The notes under the pieces: generated by a model
What the model was told of the DNA's origin: nothing
Databases searched by the model: none
The model's input: the letters and a program-made list of their open reading frames with translations, nothing else
Source: Eubacteriaceae bacterium
GTDB lineage: Bacteria; Bacillota; Clostridia; Lachnospirales; Lachnospiraceae
Length of the DNA stretch: 64,000 bases
Direction of reading: 5' to 3'
NCBI GenBank assembly: GCA_902362455.1
Contig: CABIWJ010000004.1
Span: 328,349 to 392,348, forward strand
In this document: one piece after another, positions 34,445-44,214 of the stretch
How the letters are laid out: each line of letters begins with the position of its first letter
Position numbering within the stretch: the stretch's first letter is position 1
Position numbers and translations under genes: made by a program

Positions 34445-35305
34445 TTGATATCCGAAATTTATTTTATAATAAAAGGTTTTACAAACAGGCTTAAAGATGA
34501 CCATATAAGTGCGTTCTCAGCACAGGCGGCATTCTTCCTTATAATGTCGATAGTTCCATTTCTGTCGCTTTTACTTACACTTATTAAATATCTGCCAATC
34601 AGTCAGACAATGCTGTTAGATACAGTTATTAATGTGACACCTGTTCCGTTTGAGCCACTCGTTACAACAATTCTTGAAGAATTGTTTGCTAAAAGTAATG
34701 GAGCAATTTTATCAGTATCCGTTCTTGTTGCGATATGGTCGGCTGCAAAAGGTGTTTTAGCAATTGTAAGAGGATTACAGGCTGTATATCATGTTAATGA
34801 AAGCAGAAATTATTTTGTTTTAAGATTTATTTCAGCGATATATACGGTCATTTTTGTTACTGCAATTATACTTACATTATTATTATTAGTTTTTAGTAAT
34901 CAGATATATTATGCATTAAAGGCAGATTTTCCTACAGCAGCAGATTTTATTTCAATATTTATTAAGCAGAAATTCCTATTGGCATTGTGTCTGCTTACAT
35001 TGTTCTTTTTAGTTGTATATAAGTTAGTAAGACGTTCTAACAACTCATTCATCAGTCTTATACCGGGTGCAGTTATTGCAGCATTAAGCTGGATTGTATT
35101 CTCATATGCGTTTTCGGTATATATTGATAAATTCAGTGATTTTTCATATACTTATGGAAGTCTTACAACTATCGTATTATTGATGTTGTGGGTATATTTC
35201 TGTATGTATCTTCTGTTTATAGGTGCAGAAATAAATTCATATTTTGAAGTATTTATCGAAAATAGTAAGCATAAATTTCTTAAAAAAATAAGAAAATCAA
35301 AATAA
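34445..35305 (+). CDS. YihY/BrkB family inner-membrane protein
   Basis: A 286-residue protein with about six membrane segments and family motifs (DHISAFSAQAAFFLIMSIVPF, VAIWSAAKGVLAIVRGLQAVY, YGSLTTIVLLMLWVYFCMYLLFIGAEIN). These proteins have no settled function, although some relatives were once named ribonuclease BN. GGAGG (34430-34434) lies ten bases before TTG 34445. The ATG at 34440 reads only ATG-AAT-TGA in another frame, so TTG is taken as the start. Confidence 0.88.
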   Translation: MISEIYFIIKGFTNRLKDDHISAFSAQAAFFLIMSIVPFLSLLLTLIKYLPISQTMLLDTVINVTPVPFEPLVTTILEELFAKSNGAILSVSVLVAIWSAAKGVLAIVRGLQAVYHVNESRNYFVLRFISAIYTVIFVTAIILTLLLLVFSNQIYYALKADFPTAADFISIFIKQKFLLALCLLTLFFLVVYKLVRRSNNSFISLIPGAVIAALSWIVFSYAFSVYIDKFSDFSYTYGSLTTIVLLMLWVYFCMYLLFIGAEINSYFEVFIENSKHKFLKKIRKSK

Positions 35306-35371
35306 ATGCTCTTATACATTAATTACAAATATACTTAATTATAAATATATTTAAATACAAAATAAAAATTT

Positions 35372-35494
35372 AAAAAGTCGTAACATTAATATTTGTCTCT
35401 TAGAGTAATAATGTTTGAGTACTAATTCCAGCTATCAAACGTTATTGCTATAACTCATTTCTAAGAAATAAAACATTAATATTACGACTTTTTT
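35372..35494. terminator. Long nested hairpin between convergent genes
   Basis: AAAAAGTCGTAA at 35372 pairs with TTACGACTTTTTT ending at 35494. Pairing continues inward (CATTAAT, CTTAGA) to an inner hairpin ATGTTTGA/TCAAACGT. It is a roughly 120-bp bidirectional terminator between the YihY gene (+) and the DUF368 gene (-). Confidence 0.8.
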
Positions 35495-35501
35495 ATATAG
35501 C

Positions 35502-36410
35502 TTATGCCTCTTTTGATTCAATAGCAACTTTTAAGAATTGTAAGCCTAAGATAATTACGCCACCTATTATGAAGTATATAATGCTAAATGACGAGAAATT
35601 AAGCATTTTAAGATTCTTAAGATTGCCCGCTGAATCTCTTAAGGTTGTTGGTCCCATTGCAATCGAATATATTGAACCAATCATCATACCAATTATAAAA
35701 TGAACTATATGTGCACGGAAGAATTCTAATAGTTTCTTTATAAGTTTAACAACTGCTAAAGCTCCTACTATTACACCAATACCAAATATTACAAGTGCAG
35801 GTACATATTCAAATTTCAAATGTAAAACATCTTTAATTGCTGTGGTTATCGGTACATAGAGTCCAAAAATCATAAGGACTGTTGAACCTGATATACCAGG
35901 GAGTACCATTGCTGAAATTGCAACTACTCCGGCAATGAATAACATTATACCGACGCCTGCATTGAATTTACCGGCAGCCAGATTAACACCATCTGAGAAA
36001 AGTGTTGTTCCAGAGAAATATGATATGGCGCATACAAAAATTATACCGAGAATTTCAAATATTATAGGAAAATATTTACCTTTCAAACACTCTTTTTCTT
36101 CTTTAACGATAATTGGAATTGCAAAAATAATAAAACCAATAAATAGTGAACTTATCTGATATATATGACTTTCGAAAACTGCTGTTATGAATAATATAGC
36201 AAGTGCCATACCAACAATCCAGCCTATACCAATTTTCAAAAGGAATTTAACAGATTCCTTCTTCTCTTCTTTAGTTCCGCTTATGATATCATTTAAAGAA
36301 CCAATAAATTTGTCATAAAAGCCAAGTAAAAATGCGATTGTACCACCGCTTACACCTGGTACACTATCGGCTAATGCCATACAAAAGCCCTGAATAAATC
36401 TAATAATCAT
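35502..36410 (-). CDS. DUF368 polyprenyl-phosphate transporter family protein
   Basis: A 302-residue protein with about eight membrane segments and the family motifs ADSVPGVSGGTIAFLLGFYD and VVAISAMVLPGISGSTVLMIFGLY, which are internally repeated. DUF368 proteins (PopT) have been shown in other bacteria to return undecaprenyl phosphate across the membrane for reuse in wall synthesis; transfer to this protein is by family membership. The ribosome site is weak (GGTAAAG). It ends at a shared bidirectional terminator. Confidence 0.9.
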   Translation of the reverse strand: MIIRFIQGFCMALADSVPGVSGGTIAFLLGFYDKFIGSLNDIISGTKEEKKESVKFLLKIGIGWIVGMALAILFITAVFESHIYQISSLFIGFIIFAIPIIVKEEKECLKGKYFPIIFEILGIIFVCAISYFSGTTLFSDGVNLAAGKFNAGVGIMLFIAGVVAISAMVLPGISGSTVLMIFGLYVPITTAIKDVLHLKFEYVPALVIFGIGVIVGALAVVKLIKKLLEFFRAHIVHFIIGMMIGSIYSIAMGPTTLRDSAGNLKNLKMLNFSSFSIIYFIIGGVIILGLQFLKVAIESKEA

Positions 36411-36546
36411 CTTACTTTACCAACTGTTTCAATTCAAATGAATTGCCTTTCTATAAAATAATATGCACATAAATATATGTAACGTTATCATACTAACATA
36501 ACAAATATTTATGTGCAATATATTTTTTGTCTGATTATTTAATATG

Positions 36547-38088
36547 TTATTTAATAAGTAATGATTTACCTGTCATTTCAGCAGGCTGTTCTAATCCCAT
36601 TAACTCTAATAATGTCGGAGCGATGTCTGCAAGGCATCCATTTTCTCTTAACTTGTATACAGGATCAGCATTTACAAGGATAAATGGAACAGGGTTAGTT
36701 GTATGTGCTGTATAAGGCTCGCCTGTTTCGTAATCGATAAGCTGTTCTGCATTACCATGGTCAGCACAGATGAATAACTGTCCATCAACCTGTTTTATAA
36801 ATTCAACAACTTCGCCTACACATTTATCTATTACTTCGATAGCTTCTATTGCTGATTCCATAACACCTGTATGTCCAACCATATCTGGGTTTGCAAAGTT
36901 ACAAATAATAACATCATATTTACCACCTGTAATTGCTTCACTTAATTTATCACAAACTGTATAAGCGCTCATTCTAGGTTTCTTATCATATGTTGGAACG
37001 TATTTAGGTGAATCTACAAGAATTCTGTCCTCACCCTCATTTGGTTCTTCGACACCACCATTAAAGAAGAATGTAACGTGAGCATATTTCTCTGTTTCTG
37101 CAATTCTTGCCTGTTTTAAGCCTTTAGCTGCAAGATATTCACCAAGTGTATTTGTGATTGATACTTTCTTAAATGCAATGGATTTATTAGGAATTGTAAC
37201 ATCATATTCTGTAAAGCATACAAATGTAACATTTTTTCTGTTGCCTCTGTTAAATCCAGTGAAATCATCCATACAGAAAGCTCTTGTCATCTCTCTTGCT
37301 CTGTCTGGTCTGAAATTAAAGAATATGATAGAATCGTTGTCATTAACTGTCGCAACAGGTTTACCATCTTTCTCAATAACAACAGGAATTACAAATTCAT
37401 CTGTTAATTCCTTAGCATATGAATCTTCAATTGCTTTAACAGGGCATTCAGATGTCTCGCCCTTACCATTAGCGATTGCATCATATGCTTTCTCAATTCT
37501 ATCCCAGTTGTTATCTCTATCCATTGCATAATAACGTCCTGATACTGAAGCAACTTCACCAACACCGATTTCTTTCATCTTATCACATAATTCTGTCATA
37601 AATTCTTTACCAGATGTAGGAGCTGTATCACGTCCATCTAAGAATGCATGTACATATACTTTATCGATACCATTTCTCTTAGCTAATTCAAGTAATCCGT
37701 ATAAATGTGTATTGTGACTGTGTACACCACCATCTGATAATAATCCAAATAAATGAAGTGCAGAGTTATTAGCTTTTACATTATTTATTGCTTCCATTAA
37801 GCCTTCATTTTCAAAGAAATCACCATCAGCTATTGATTTAGTAATTCTTGTAAGTTCCTGGTATACAATGCGTCCTGCACCCATATTAAGATGTCCTACT
37901 TCTGAGTTGCCCATCTGTCCATCAGGTAATCCAACTGCCATTCCACTTGCATATCCTTTAACAAATGGATACTCTTTCATTAATTTATCCATGACAGGTG
38001 TTTTTGCATTTGCTATAGCATTACCTTCTGTCTTGTCATTTAATCCATAACCATCAAGTATCATTAAAACTGTAGGTCTTTTACTCAT
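36547..38088 (-). CDS. gpmI: 2,3-bisphosphoglycerate-independent phosphoglycerate mutase
   Basis: The 513-residue metalloenzyme has MILDGYG, the phosphoserine site in GQMGNSEVGHLNMGAGR, HLFGLLSDGGVHSH, HAFLDGRDTAP and the second metal site in CNFANPDMVGHTG and FICADHGNAE. It interconverts 3- and 2-phosphoglycerate. It is downstream of gap, pgk and tpiA on the same strand, but an acyltransferase gene lies between. AAGGAGA precedes the ATG. Confidence 0.97.
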   Translation of the reverse strand: MSKRPTVLMILDGYGLNDKTEGNAIANAKTPVMDKLMKEYPFVKGYASGMAVGLPDGQMGNSEVGHLNMGAGRIVYQELTRITKSIADGDFFENEGLMEAINNVKANNSALHLFGLLSDGGVHSHNTHLYGLLELAKRNGIDKVYVHAFLDGRDTAPTSGKEFMTELCDKMKEIGVGEVASVSGRYYAMDRDNNWDRIEKAYDAIANGKGETSECPVKAIEDSYAKELTDEFVIPVVIEKDGKPVATVNDNDSIIFFNFRPDRAREMTRAFCMDDFTGFNRGNRKNVTFVCFTEYDVTIPNKSIAFKKVSITNTLGEYLAAKGLKQARIAETEKYAHVTFFFNGGVEEPNEGEDRILVDSPKYVPTYDKKPRMSAYTVCDKLSEAITGGKYDVIICNFANPDMVGHTGVMESAIEAIEVIDKCVGEVVEFIKQVDGQLFICADHGNAEQLIDYETGEPYTAHTTNPVPFILVNADPVYKLRENGCLADIAPTLLELMGLEQPAEMTGKSLLIK

Positions 38089-38217
38089 AATTGTATCTCC
38101 TTTTATATATTTTAGTTTTGGAAATTTATTCTTAAATTATACCAATACATACTATAACATTCGCTAAAAAATTTATCAAGACAATTTATCAAGACAATTT
38201 ATGTTTATTCTTTACCT

Positions 38218-39258
38218 TTATTCTCTAATTTTAAGATAACTTGCAGGTTTATATACGATTTTATATAATTTTAGCTTTTTAAGGACTAATGATATGAGAA
38301 TTGGTATGAAAATTGCCATAATAAGGTTGATTATGAATGCTAAAGCGAAATATGTAATTCCAAACTTAGGTAAAATAACACGATTACCTGCTGTTATAAA
38401 ACAATGAATTACATATATTTCTAACGAATATCTACCACATAATTCAAAGAATTTATTCCGTCCTAACATAATAATGTTCTCAAATACCAATATTGTAGTT
38501 ACCGTACAGATAAATGCAGTAAGGAATTTCACAGGATAATTTGAGGCTAATCCATTATATGCGGTGTAGACAAGGGTGCTTATTGATATTAGTACTAATA
38601 TCAATAAGTATATATATTTATTGAAAAATTTGGCTGTTAAAGCCCTGACTTTTTCTGAATCAGCATAATACATTCCAAGTGCGAAAAATACAGCATAATA
38701 AGTTAATTCATACACCGGAAATATTAATTTAACAGTAATAAATGAACCTACTATTCCTATAATAAATGATGCTATTACCAGTATATCTGTTCTTATTTTT
38801 TTATAACACAGATGATATATTATGTAATAAAAAAATAATACATATAAGTACCAGTATGGCTTCATTGGTTTAATAAGAATCAGTTCTAAATCTCTTACTG
38901 AAAATGATTTGTTTACAGAATCTGCAAAATACATTTTAAAACACCATTGGACTACCGAAAATATTAAATATATCCATACTATATTTAAACATTGTTTACT
39001 AAATCTTGATTTGATATTTTTGGTATTCATGCAATATGCCTTGCAGAATAGAAAACCACTTAAGAAAAAGAATAATGGCATATGAAATGCATACATACAA
39101 TTATAAATAGCCTGTAACACACCTTTGTTCGCAGGAAAAGTTTTTGCACCAAGATATCCGTCTGCGATATGACCTAATATAACCAGAATTATTGCAAATC
39201 CTTTACAGGCATCTATCCATTCAATTCTGTTATTTACTTTTTCGTTTGGTTTATTCAT
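38218..39258 (-). CDS. Acyltransferase 3 family membrane protein
   Basis: A 346-residue protein with about ten membrane segments and the acyltransferase-3 start RIEWIDACKGFAIILVILGHI, HMPLFFFLSGFLF and a late IYVIHCF. Members O-acylate surface polysaccharides or other envelope targets; this substrate is unknown. Its place between tpiA and gpmI is unusual for the glycolytic set. Confidence 0.88.
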   Translation of the reverse strand: MNKPNEKVNNRIEWIDACKGFAIILVILGHIADGYLGAKTFPANKGVLQAIYNCMYAFHMPLFFFLSGFLFCKAYCMNTKNIKSRFSKQCLNIVWIYLIFSVVQWCFKMYFADSVNKSFSVRDLELILIKPMKPYWYLYVLFFYYIIYHLCYKKIRTDILVIASFIIGIVGSFITVKLIFPVYELTYYAVFFALGMYYADSEKVRALTAKFFNKYIYLLILVLISISTLVYTAYNGLASNYPVKFLTAFICTVTTILVFENIIMLGRNKFFELCGRYSLEIYVIHCFITAGNRVILPKFGITYFALAFIINLIMAIFIPILISLVLKKLKLYKIVYKPASYLKIRE

Positions 39259-39328
39259 AACTTAATTACTCCTTATATTTAATATCTGTATATTAAATTA
39301 ATTATATTTTATTAAATCAATTAAAAAT

Positions 39329-39395
39329 GGACATTATCTCGTATCATTGTATAGTGCCTATTGAAAAGTAGCTATATACGAAAGAAATAATGCCC
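39329..39395. other. Imperfect hairpin between tpiA and the acyltransferase gene
   Basis: ACATTATCTCGTAT pairs imperfectly with ATACGAAAGAAATAATG, with an inner CTATATAG-like pairing. It may end the pgk-tpiA message or form a leader of the next gene; no clear T-run. Confidence 0.4.
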
Positions 39396-39450
39396 ATAGA
39401 TATTATACTATACTTTATTTAATATTTAATCGGATAAATATTGATTAAAA

Positions 39451-40200
39451 TTATTTATTATAGTTGACAATTTTACCGAAATCTGGTTTTAATGAAGCAC
39501 CACCTACTAAACCACCATCGATGTCTGGTTTAGCAAATAATTCTGCAGCATTTCCTGCATTAACAGAACCGCCGTACTGGATACGGATAGCTTCTGCTGT
39601 TGCTTCGTCATATACTTCTGCGATGCAATTTCTGATTGCTGCACAAACTTCTTCTGCCTGATCAGATGTAGCTGTTTCGCCTGTTCCGATAGCCCAGATT
39701 GGTTCGTAAGCGATAACTGCTGTTTTAGCCTGATCTGCTGTTACATTCTGGAATGCAATTTTAATCTGCATGCGAATCCAGTCAAGATAGATTCCCTGTT
39801 TTCTCTGTGTTAATGTTTCACCACAGCAGATGATAGGTGTAATTCCATGTTCAAATGCTTTAAGAACTTTCTTGTTAACTGTTTCGTCTGTTTCAGCAAA
39901 GTATTCTCTTCTTTCTGAATGTCCGATGATAACATATTTAACACCGATGTCTGTTAACATATTTGGAGAGATTTCGCCTGTATAAGCACCACTCTCTTCA
40001 AAATACATATTCTCAGCACCAATCTGGATGTTTGAACCTTTTGCTGCTTCTACAGCTGGTACAAGGTCGATTGCTGGTACGCAGAATAATACATCAACAT
40101 CATCATTAGCTACTAATGGTTTTAATTCATTTATTAAAGCAACTGCCTCACTAGGAGTTTTGTTCATTTTCCAGTTACCTGCAATAATTTTTTTACGCAT
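39451..40200 (-). CDS. tpiA: Triosephosphate isomerase
   Basis: The 249-residue protein has [12 protein letters not shown] (Lys), the catalytic His in VIIGHSERR, the catalytic Glu in [15 protein letters not shown], and the phosphate loops YGGSVNAGN and [10 protein letters not shown]. It interconverts DHAP and glyceraldehyde-3-phosphate. It lies 77 bp after pgk on the same strand, with AAGGAGA before the ATG. Confidence 0.98.
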   Translation of the reverse strand: MRKKIIAGNWKMNKTPSEAVALINELKPLVANDDVDVLFCVPAIDLVPAVEAAKGSNIQIGAENMYFEESGAYTGEISPNMLTDIGVKYVIIGHSERREYFAETDETVNKKVLKAFEHGITPIICCGETLTQRKQGIYLDWIRMQIKIAFQNVTADQAKTAVIAYEPIWAIGTGETATSDQAEEVCAAIRNCIAEVYDEATAEAIRIQYGGSVNAGNAAELFAKPDIDGGLVGGASLKPDFGKIVNYNK

Positions 40201-40277
40201 TTGGATATATCTCCTTTATAAATATTTTATCTGCTACAGTCTTACATAGAGTAAAACTGTAGTGTAATTTTTATAAA

Positions 40278-41477
40278 TTATTTGTCGTTTGCAGCAACAA
40301 CACCTGGAAGGTCTTTACCCTCAAGGAATTCAAGAGAAGCTCCACCACCTGTAGAGATGTGAGTCATCTTGTCGCCGAATCCTAAGTTATTAACTGCGGC
40401 TGCTGAATCACCACCACCGATGATTGTTGTAGCACCCTCTAATTCAGCTAATGCTTTTGCAACTGCTATTGTACCATTTGCAAAGTTAGGCATCTCGAAG
40501 CAGCCCATTGGTCCGTTCCAAACAACTGTCTTAGCACCTTTGATTGCATCTGCAAATAATTCTCTTGTCTTAGGTCCGATATCAAGACCTTCCATATCAT
40601 CAGGAATTCCACCTCTTTCAACTACTTTGAAGTTAGCATCATTTGAGAAATCATCTGCAACTACTGTATCGATAGGGATAAGTAATTTAACACCTTTTTC
40701 TTCAGCTTTCTTCTCCATATCAAGAGCATACTGTTTGTAATCTTCCTCTAATAAAGATTTACCAACTGGTTCACCGTGTGCTGCCATAAATGTATATGCC
40801 ATACCACCACCGATGATTAATGTATCTACTTTATTTAAAAGGTTCTCGATTACAGGAATCTTTGAAGAAACTTTAGCTCCGCCAAGGATTGCTACGAATG
40901 GTCTTTTAGGATTGTTTACTGCATTTCCTAAGAAATCGATTTCTTTCTGCATCAAATATCCAACAACTGCTGTATCAACGAATTTTGTAACACCAACATT
41001 TGAACAATGTGCTCTATGAGCTGTACCAAATGCATCATTTACAAATACGTCACAAAGGCTTGCTAATTCTTTACTGAATTCTTCGCCGTTCTTTGTTTCT
41101 TCTGCACGATAACGTGTGTTCTCAAGAAGAACAACATCACCATCTTTCATTGCAGCTACTGCAGCCTTTGCATTTTCACCAACAACATTAGCATCAGCAG
41201 CAAATTTTACTTCCTGACCTAATAATTCTGTTAATCTTTTAGCAACTGGTGCTAAAGATAATTCTGGCTTTGGTTCTCCCTTTGGTTTTCCTAAATGAGA
41301 GCAAAGAATAACTTTTCCTCCATCAGCAATTAATTTCTTGATTGTAGGAAGAGCTGCAACTAATCTATTCTCATCAGTAATATTTAAGTCTGCATCAAGA
41401 GGAACGTTAAAGTCGCATCTTACTAATACTCTTTTTCCTTTTACGTTGATATCATCAATTGATTTCTTATTAAGCAT
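40278..41477 (-). CDS. pgk: Phosphoglycerate kinase
   Basis: The 399-residue protein has [71 protein letters not shown] and GGGDSAAAV. It makes ATP from 1,3-bisphosphoglycerate. It is downstream of gap but separated from it by a strong terminator, so pgk-tpiA is probably transcribed partly by read-through or from its own promoter. AAGGAG precedes the ATG. Confidence 0.98.
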   Translation of the reverse strand: MLNKKSIDDINVKGKRVLVRCDFNVPLDADLNITDENRLVAALPTIKKLIADGGKVILCSHLGKPKGEPKPELSLAPVAKRLTELLGQEVKFAADANVVGENAKAAVAAMKDGDVVLLENTRYRAEETKNGEEFSKELASLCDVFVNDAFGTAHRAHCSNVGVTKFVDTAVVGYLMQKEIDFLGNAVNNPKRPFVAILGGAKVSSKIPVIENLLNKVDTLIIGGGMAYTFMAAHGEPVGKSLLEEDYKQYALDMEKKAEEKGVKLLIPIDTVVADDFSNDANFKVVERGGIPDDMEGLDIGPKTRELFADAIKGAKTVVWNGPMGCFEMPNFANGTIAVAKALAELEGATTIIGGGDSAAAVNNLGFGDKMTHISTGGGASLEFLEGKDLPGVVAANDK

Positions 41478-41524
41478 AAATCTGCTCCTTTCTAATAATT
41501 AAAATAATAAATAAATATAATCTT

Positions 41525-41558
41525 AAAAAACGAGTCCGATCCATCCAGACCGGACCCG
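41525..41558 (-). terminator. Rho-independent terminator of gap
   Basis: On the minus strand CGGGTCCG and CGGACTCG pair around a 12-base loop and are followed by TTTTTT. It is unusually GC-rich for this region. Confidence 0.9.
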
Positions 41559-41580
41559 CTTAGGTTTTATATTGTCAAAA

Positions 41581-42597
41581 TTATGCTAATTCTGAGAAAT
41601 ATTTAATTGTTCTTACCATCTGGCTTGTGTATGAGTTTTCGTTATCATACCAAGAAACAACCTGTACTTCGTAAAGGTCATCAGATACTTTGCTAACCAT
41701 TGTCTGTGTAGCATCGAATAAAGAACCGAATCTCATACCAACGATATCGCTAGATACGATTTCATCTTCATTGTAACCGAATGATTCGTTAGAAGCTGCT
41801 TTCATAGCTGCGTTGATTCCGTCAACTGTTACGTCAGAACCTTTAACAACTGCTGTTAAGATTGTTGTAGAACCTGTAGGTGTTGGTACACGCTGTGCAG
41901 ATCCGATTAATTTACCATTTAATTCTGGAATAACTAAACCGATGGCTTTTGCAGCACCTGTTGAGTTAGGTACGATATTAATTGCAGCTGCTCTAGATCT
42001 TCTTAAATCACCTTTTCTCTGTGGTCCATCAAGTGTCATCTGATCGCCTGTGTAAGCATGGATTGTTACCATGATACCTGACTGGATTGCTGCATATTTG
42101 TTAAGAGCATCAGCCATAGGTGCTAAACAGTTTGTTGTACAAGAAGCTGCTGAAATGATTGTATCATCAGCTTTTAATGTTGTATGGTTTGTGTTGTAAA
42201 CGATTGTAGGAAGATCGTTACCAGCTGGAGCTGAGATAACTACCTTTCTTGCACCAGCATTGATATGAGCCTGTGCTTTTGCTTTAGATGTGTAGAAACC
42301 TGAACACTCTAAAACTACGTCTACTTTTAATTCTCCCCATGGGCAGTTGTTAGCATCTGGGAATGCATAAATCTTGATTTCTTTTCCATCAACTGTGATA
42401 GAATCTTCACCAGCTGTAACTTTATCAGCTAATTCATATTTACCCTGTGATGAATCATACTTTAATAAATGAGCTAACATTTTTGGACTTGTTAAGTCAT
42501 TGATAGCTACTACTTCGTATCCTTCTGCTCCAAACATCTGTCTGAATGCAAGACGACCAATACGGCCAAAACCATTAATTGCAACTCTTACTGCCAT
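41581..42597 (-). CDS. gap: Glyceraldehyde-3-phosphate dehydrogenase
   Basis: The 338-residue protein has [14 protein letters not shown] (NAD fold), the catalytic Cys in [43 protein letters not shown] and [16 protein letters not shown]. It catalyses the NAD-dependent oxidation step of glycolysis. AGGAGG precedes the ATG, and the promoter and terminator are both strong, as expected for a highly expressed gene. Confidence 0.98.
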   Translation of the reverse strand: MAVRVAINGFGRIGRLAFRQMFGAEGYEVVAINDLTSPKMLAHLLKYDSSQGKYELADKVTAGEDSITVDGKEIKIYAFPDANNCPWGELKVDVVLECSGFYTSKAKAQAHINAGARKVVISAPAGNDLPTIVYNTNHTTLKADDTIISAASCTTNCLAPMADALNKYAAIQSGIMVTIHAYTGDQMTLDGPQRKGDLRRSRAAAINIVPNSTGAAKAIGLVIPELNGKLIGSAQRVPTPTGSTTILTAVVKGSDVTVDGINAAMKAASNESFGYNEDEIVSSDIVGMRFGSLFDATQTMVSKVSDDLYEVQVVSWYDNENSYTSQMVRTIKYFSELA

Positions 42598-42690
42598 TTT
42601 AATGTTCCTCCTAAAGTTATAAATAATAAGATTGTTAAAAATTTGACGTTAGGCAATATTCATTTCCCATTCAAAATTTAACCTAGGTGT

Positions 42691-42719
42691 ATTGTACCTA
42701 ATTTGTTTAAAAATATCAA
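42691..42719 (-). promoter_or_regulatory. gap promoter
   Basis: On the minus strand TTGATA, a 17-bp spacer and TACAAT. The palindrome ACCTAGGT (42681-42688) lies at about the transcription start and could be an operator. Confidence 0.75.
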
Positions 42720-42866
42720 GTATATTTTTGCCAAATTTTCTAATTATATACCTTTTCGATTGTATAGTATTAATGTATTGCATTGTATTTAATGGTTTTT
42801 GTCGCATATTTTAATATATTATGCTAAAATATGACCTATGATTTTAATAGGAAAGGAACTGATAAA

Positions 42867-43676
42867 ATGAATAGACTTGTAGATTACCACATTCATACAT
42901 TTTTCTCAGGTGACAGTGAAGCAAAAACTGACGAAATAGTTAAAAGTGCCATAGAAAAAGGCTTATCTTCTATATGCGTAACAGACCATTTAGATTTTGA
43001 CTATATCGTTGATGATGTATTATTTGAATTAGATAAAGATAAATATTTTGAATATTTTGAAAATCTTCGTGAAGAATATAGAGATTTATTAGACATAAGA
43101 ATCGGTATTGAAACAGGTCTTGAGCCTGATAAGTCAAAGAGACTTGATGATTTCATAAATAGACATAATTATGATTTTATCATCGGCTCTTCTCATTTAG
43201 TAAATGGTATTGATCCATTTTATCCTGAATATTTTAATGGAAGAACAGATTATCAGGCTTTTTTAGAATATTTTGAATCAATTGAAACTAATCTTAAATA
43301 TTGCAAAAACTTTGATGTATACGGACATATTGATTATGTTGTCCGTTATTCTCCAAATAAGGATTTTAATTATAAAGTATTTGATTATTGTGATATTATA
43401 AATGAAATCCTAAAGAATTTAATTCATAATGGTAAAGGAATTGAAATAAATACAAGTGGATACCGTTCAGGATTATCTAATCCGAATCCCAATACAGAGA
43501 TTATAAAAATGTACAGAGAACTTGGTGGCGAAATAATTACTATTGGTTCTGATGCACACAGACCTCAGGACATTGCTTATAATTTTAATAAAGCTGTCGA
43601 AATATTAAAAGGTTGTGGATTTAAATATTATACTGAATTTAAAAACCGTAAGCCTGAATTCATAAAACTTGATTAG
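42867..43676 (+). CDS. PHP-family histidinol-phosphatase-like protein
   Basis: A 269-residue protein with PHP metal motifs: YHIHTFFSGD, CVTDHLDFD, GIETGLEPD, FIIGSSHLVNG, GHIDYVVRYSP and TIGSDAHRPQDI. It resembles HisJ/HisK histidinol phosphatases, but no his genes are nearby, so another phosphoester substrate is possible. AAAGGA is nine bases before ATG 42867; an in-frame ATG at 42831 lacks a site. The stop codon lies 11 bp before the second giant palindrome. Confidence 0.85.
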   Translation: MNRLVDYHIHTFFSGDSEAKTDEIVKSAIEKGLSSICVTDHLDFDYIVDDVLFELDKDKYFEYFENLREEYRDLLDIRIGIETGLEPDKSKRLDDFINRHNYDFIIGSSHLVNGIDPFYPEYFNGRTDYQAFLEYFESIETNLKYCKNFDVYGHIDYVVRYSPNKDFNYKVFDYCDIINEILKNLIHNGKGIEINTSGYRSGLSNPNPNTEIIKMYRELGGEIITIGSDAHRPQDIAYNFNKAVEILKGCGFKYYTEFKNRKPEFIKLD

Positions 43677-43687
43677 ATATTATAAAA

Positions 43688-44199
43688 CAGACCTGGCTAT
43701 TACATATGTAATTAATATTCGCCTGTTAAAGCAATTTGACATATGTAAATATCGAAACACCTTGTAATAATTGCTTAAATTTATGAGATATTATTTTTCG
43801 GCTCATATTTTGTGTGCATTCAACGAACATACAATTAAGCCGAGATGTACATCTATGACACACACTTTCATATGACTTAATCTAGTGAGAGTAAATGCCG
43901 CCATCTACAGAGGTTATTACGGAGCAGTAAATCAAACGCACTTCGCTTGAACGGTGATTTACTGCTCCGACCTTTTGTATCTGACGGCATTAACTCTCAC
44001 ACGATACGTCATAAATCAAGTGTGTGGCACAGACGTACACATCGGTTTAAGTGTATGGCTCTTGAATGAACATAAATAATCAAAAGAGCCGAAAAATGAA
44101 TATCCATAAATTAGCAATTATTACAAAAGTTTTTATATTTATATATGCAAATTTGCTTAACACAGAAAATTTAATTCTATTATGTAATAGCCAGGTCTG
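43688..44199. repeat. Giant imperfect palindrome (about 512 bp), copy 2
   Basis: Same element and orientation as 22156-22664. The termini are perfect 18-bp inverted repeats (CAGACCTGGCTATTACAT at 43688-43705, complement at 44182-44199), extended by ATAAAA/TTTTAT to 43682-44205. Apical stem CGGAGCAGTAAATCA/TGATTTACTGCTCCG (43920-43969) is perfect here. It fills the gap between the convergent hisJ-like (+) and Cache (-) genes and probably also terminates both. Confidence 0.92.
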
Positions 44200-44214
44200 T
44201 TTTATCATCAATCT

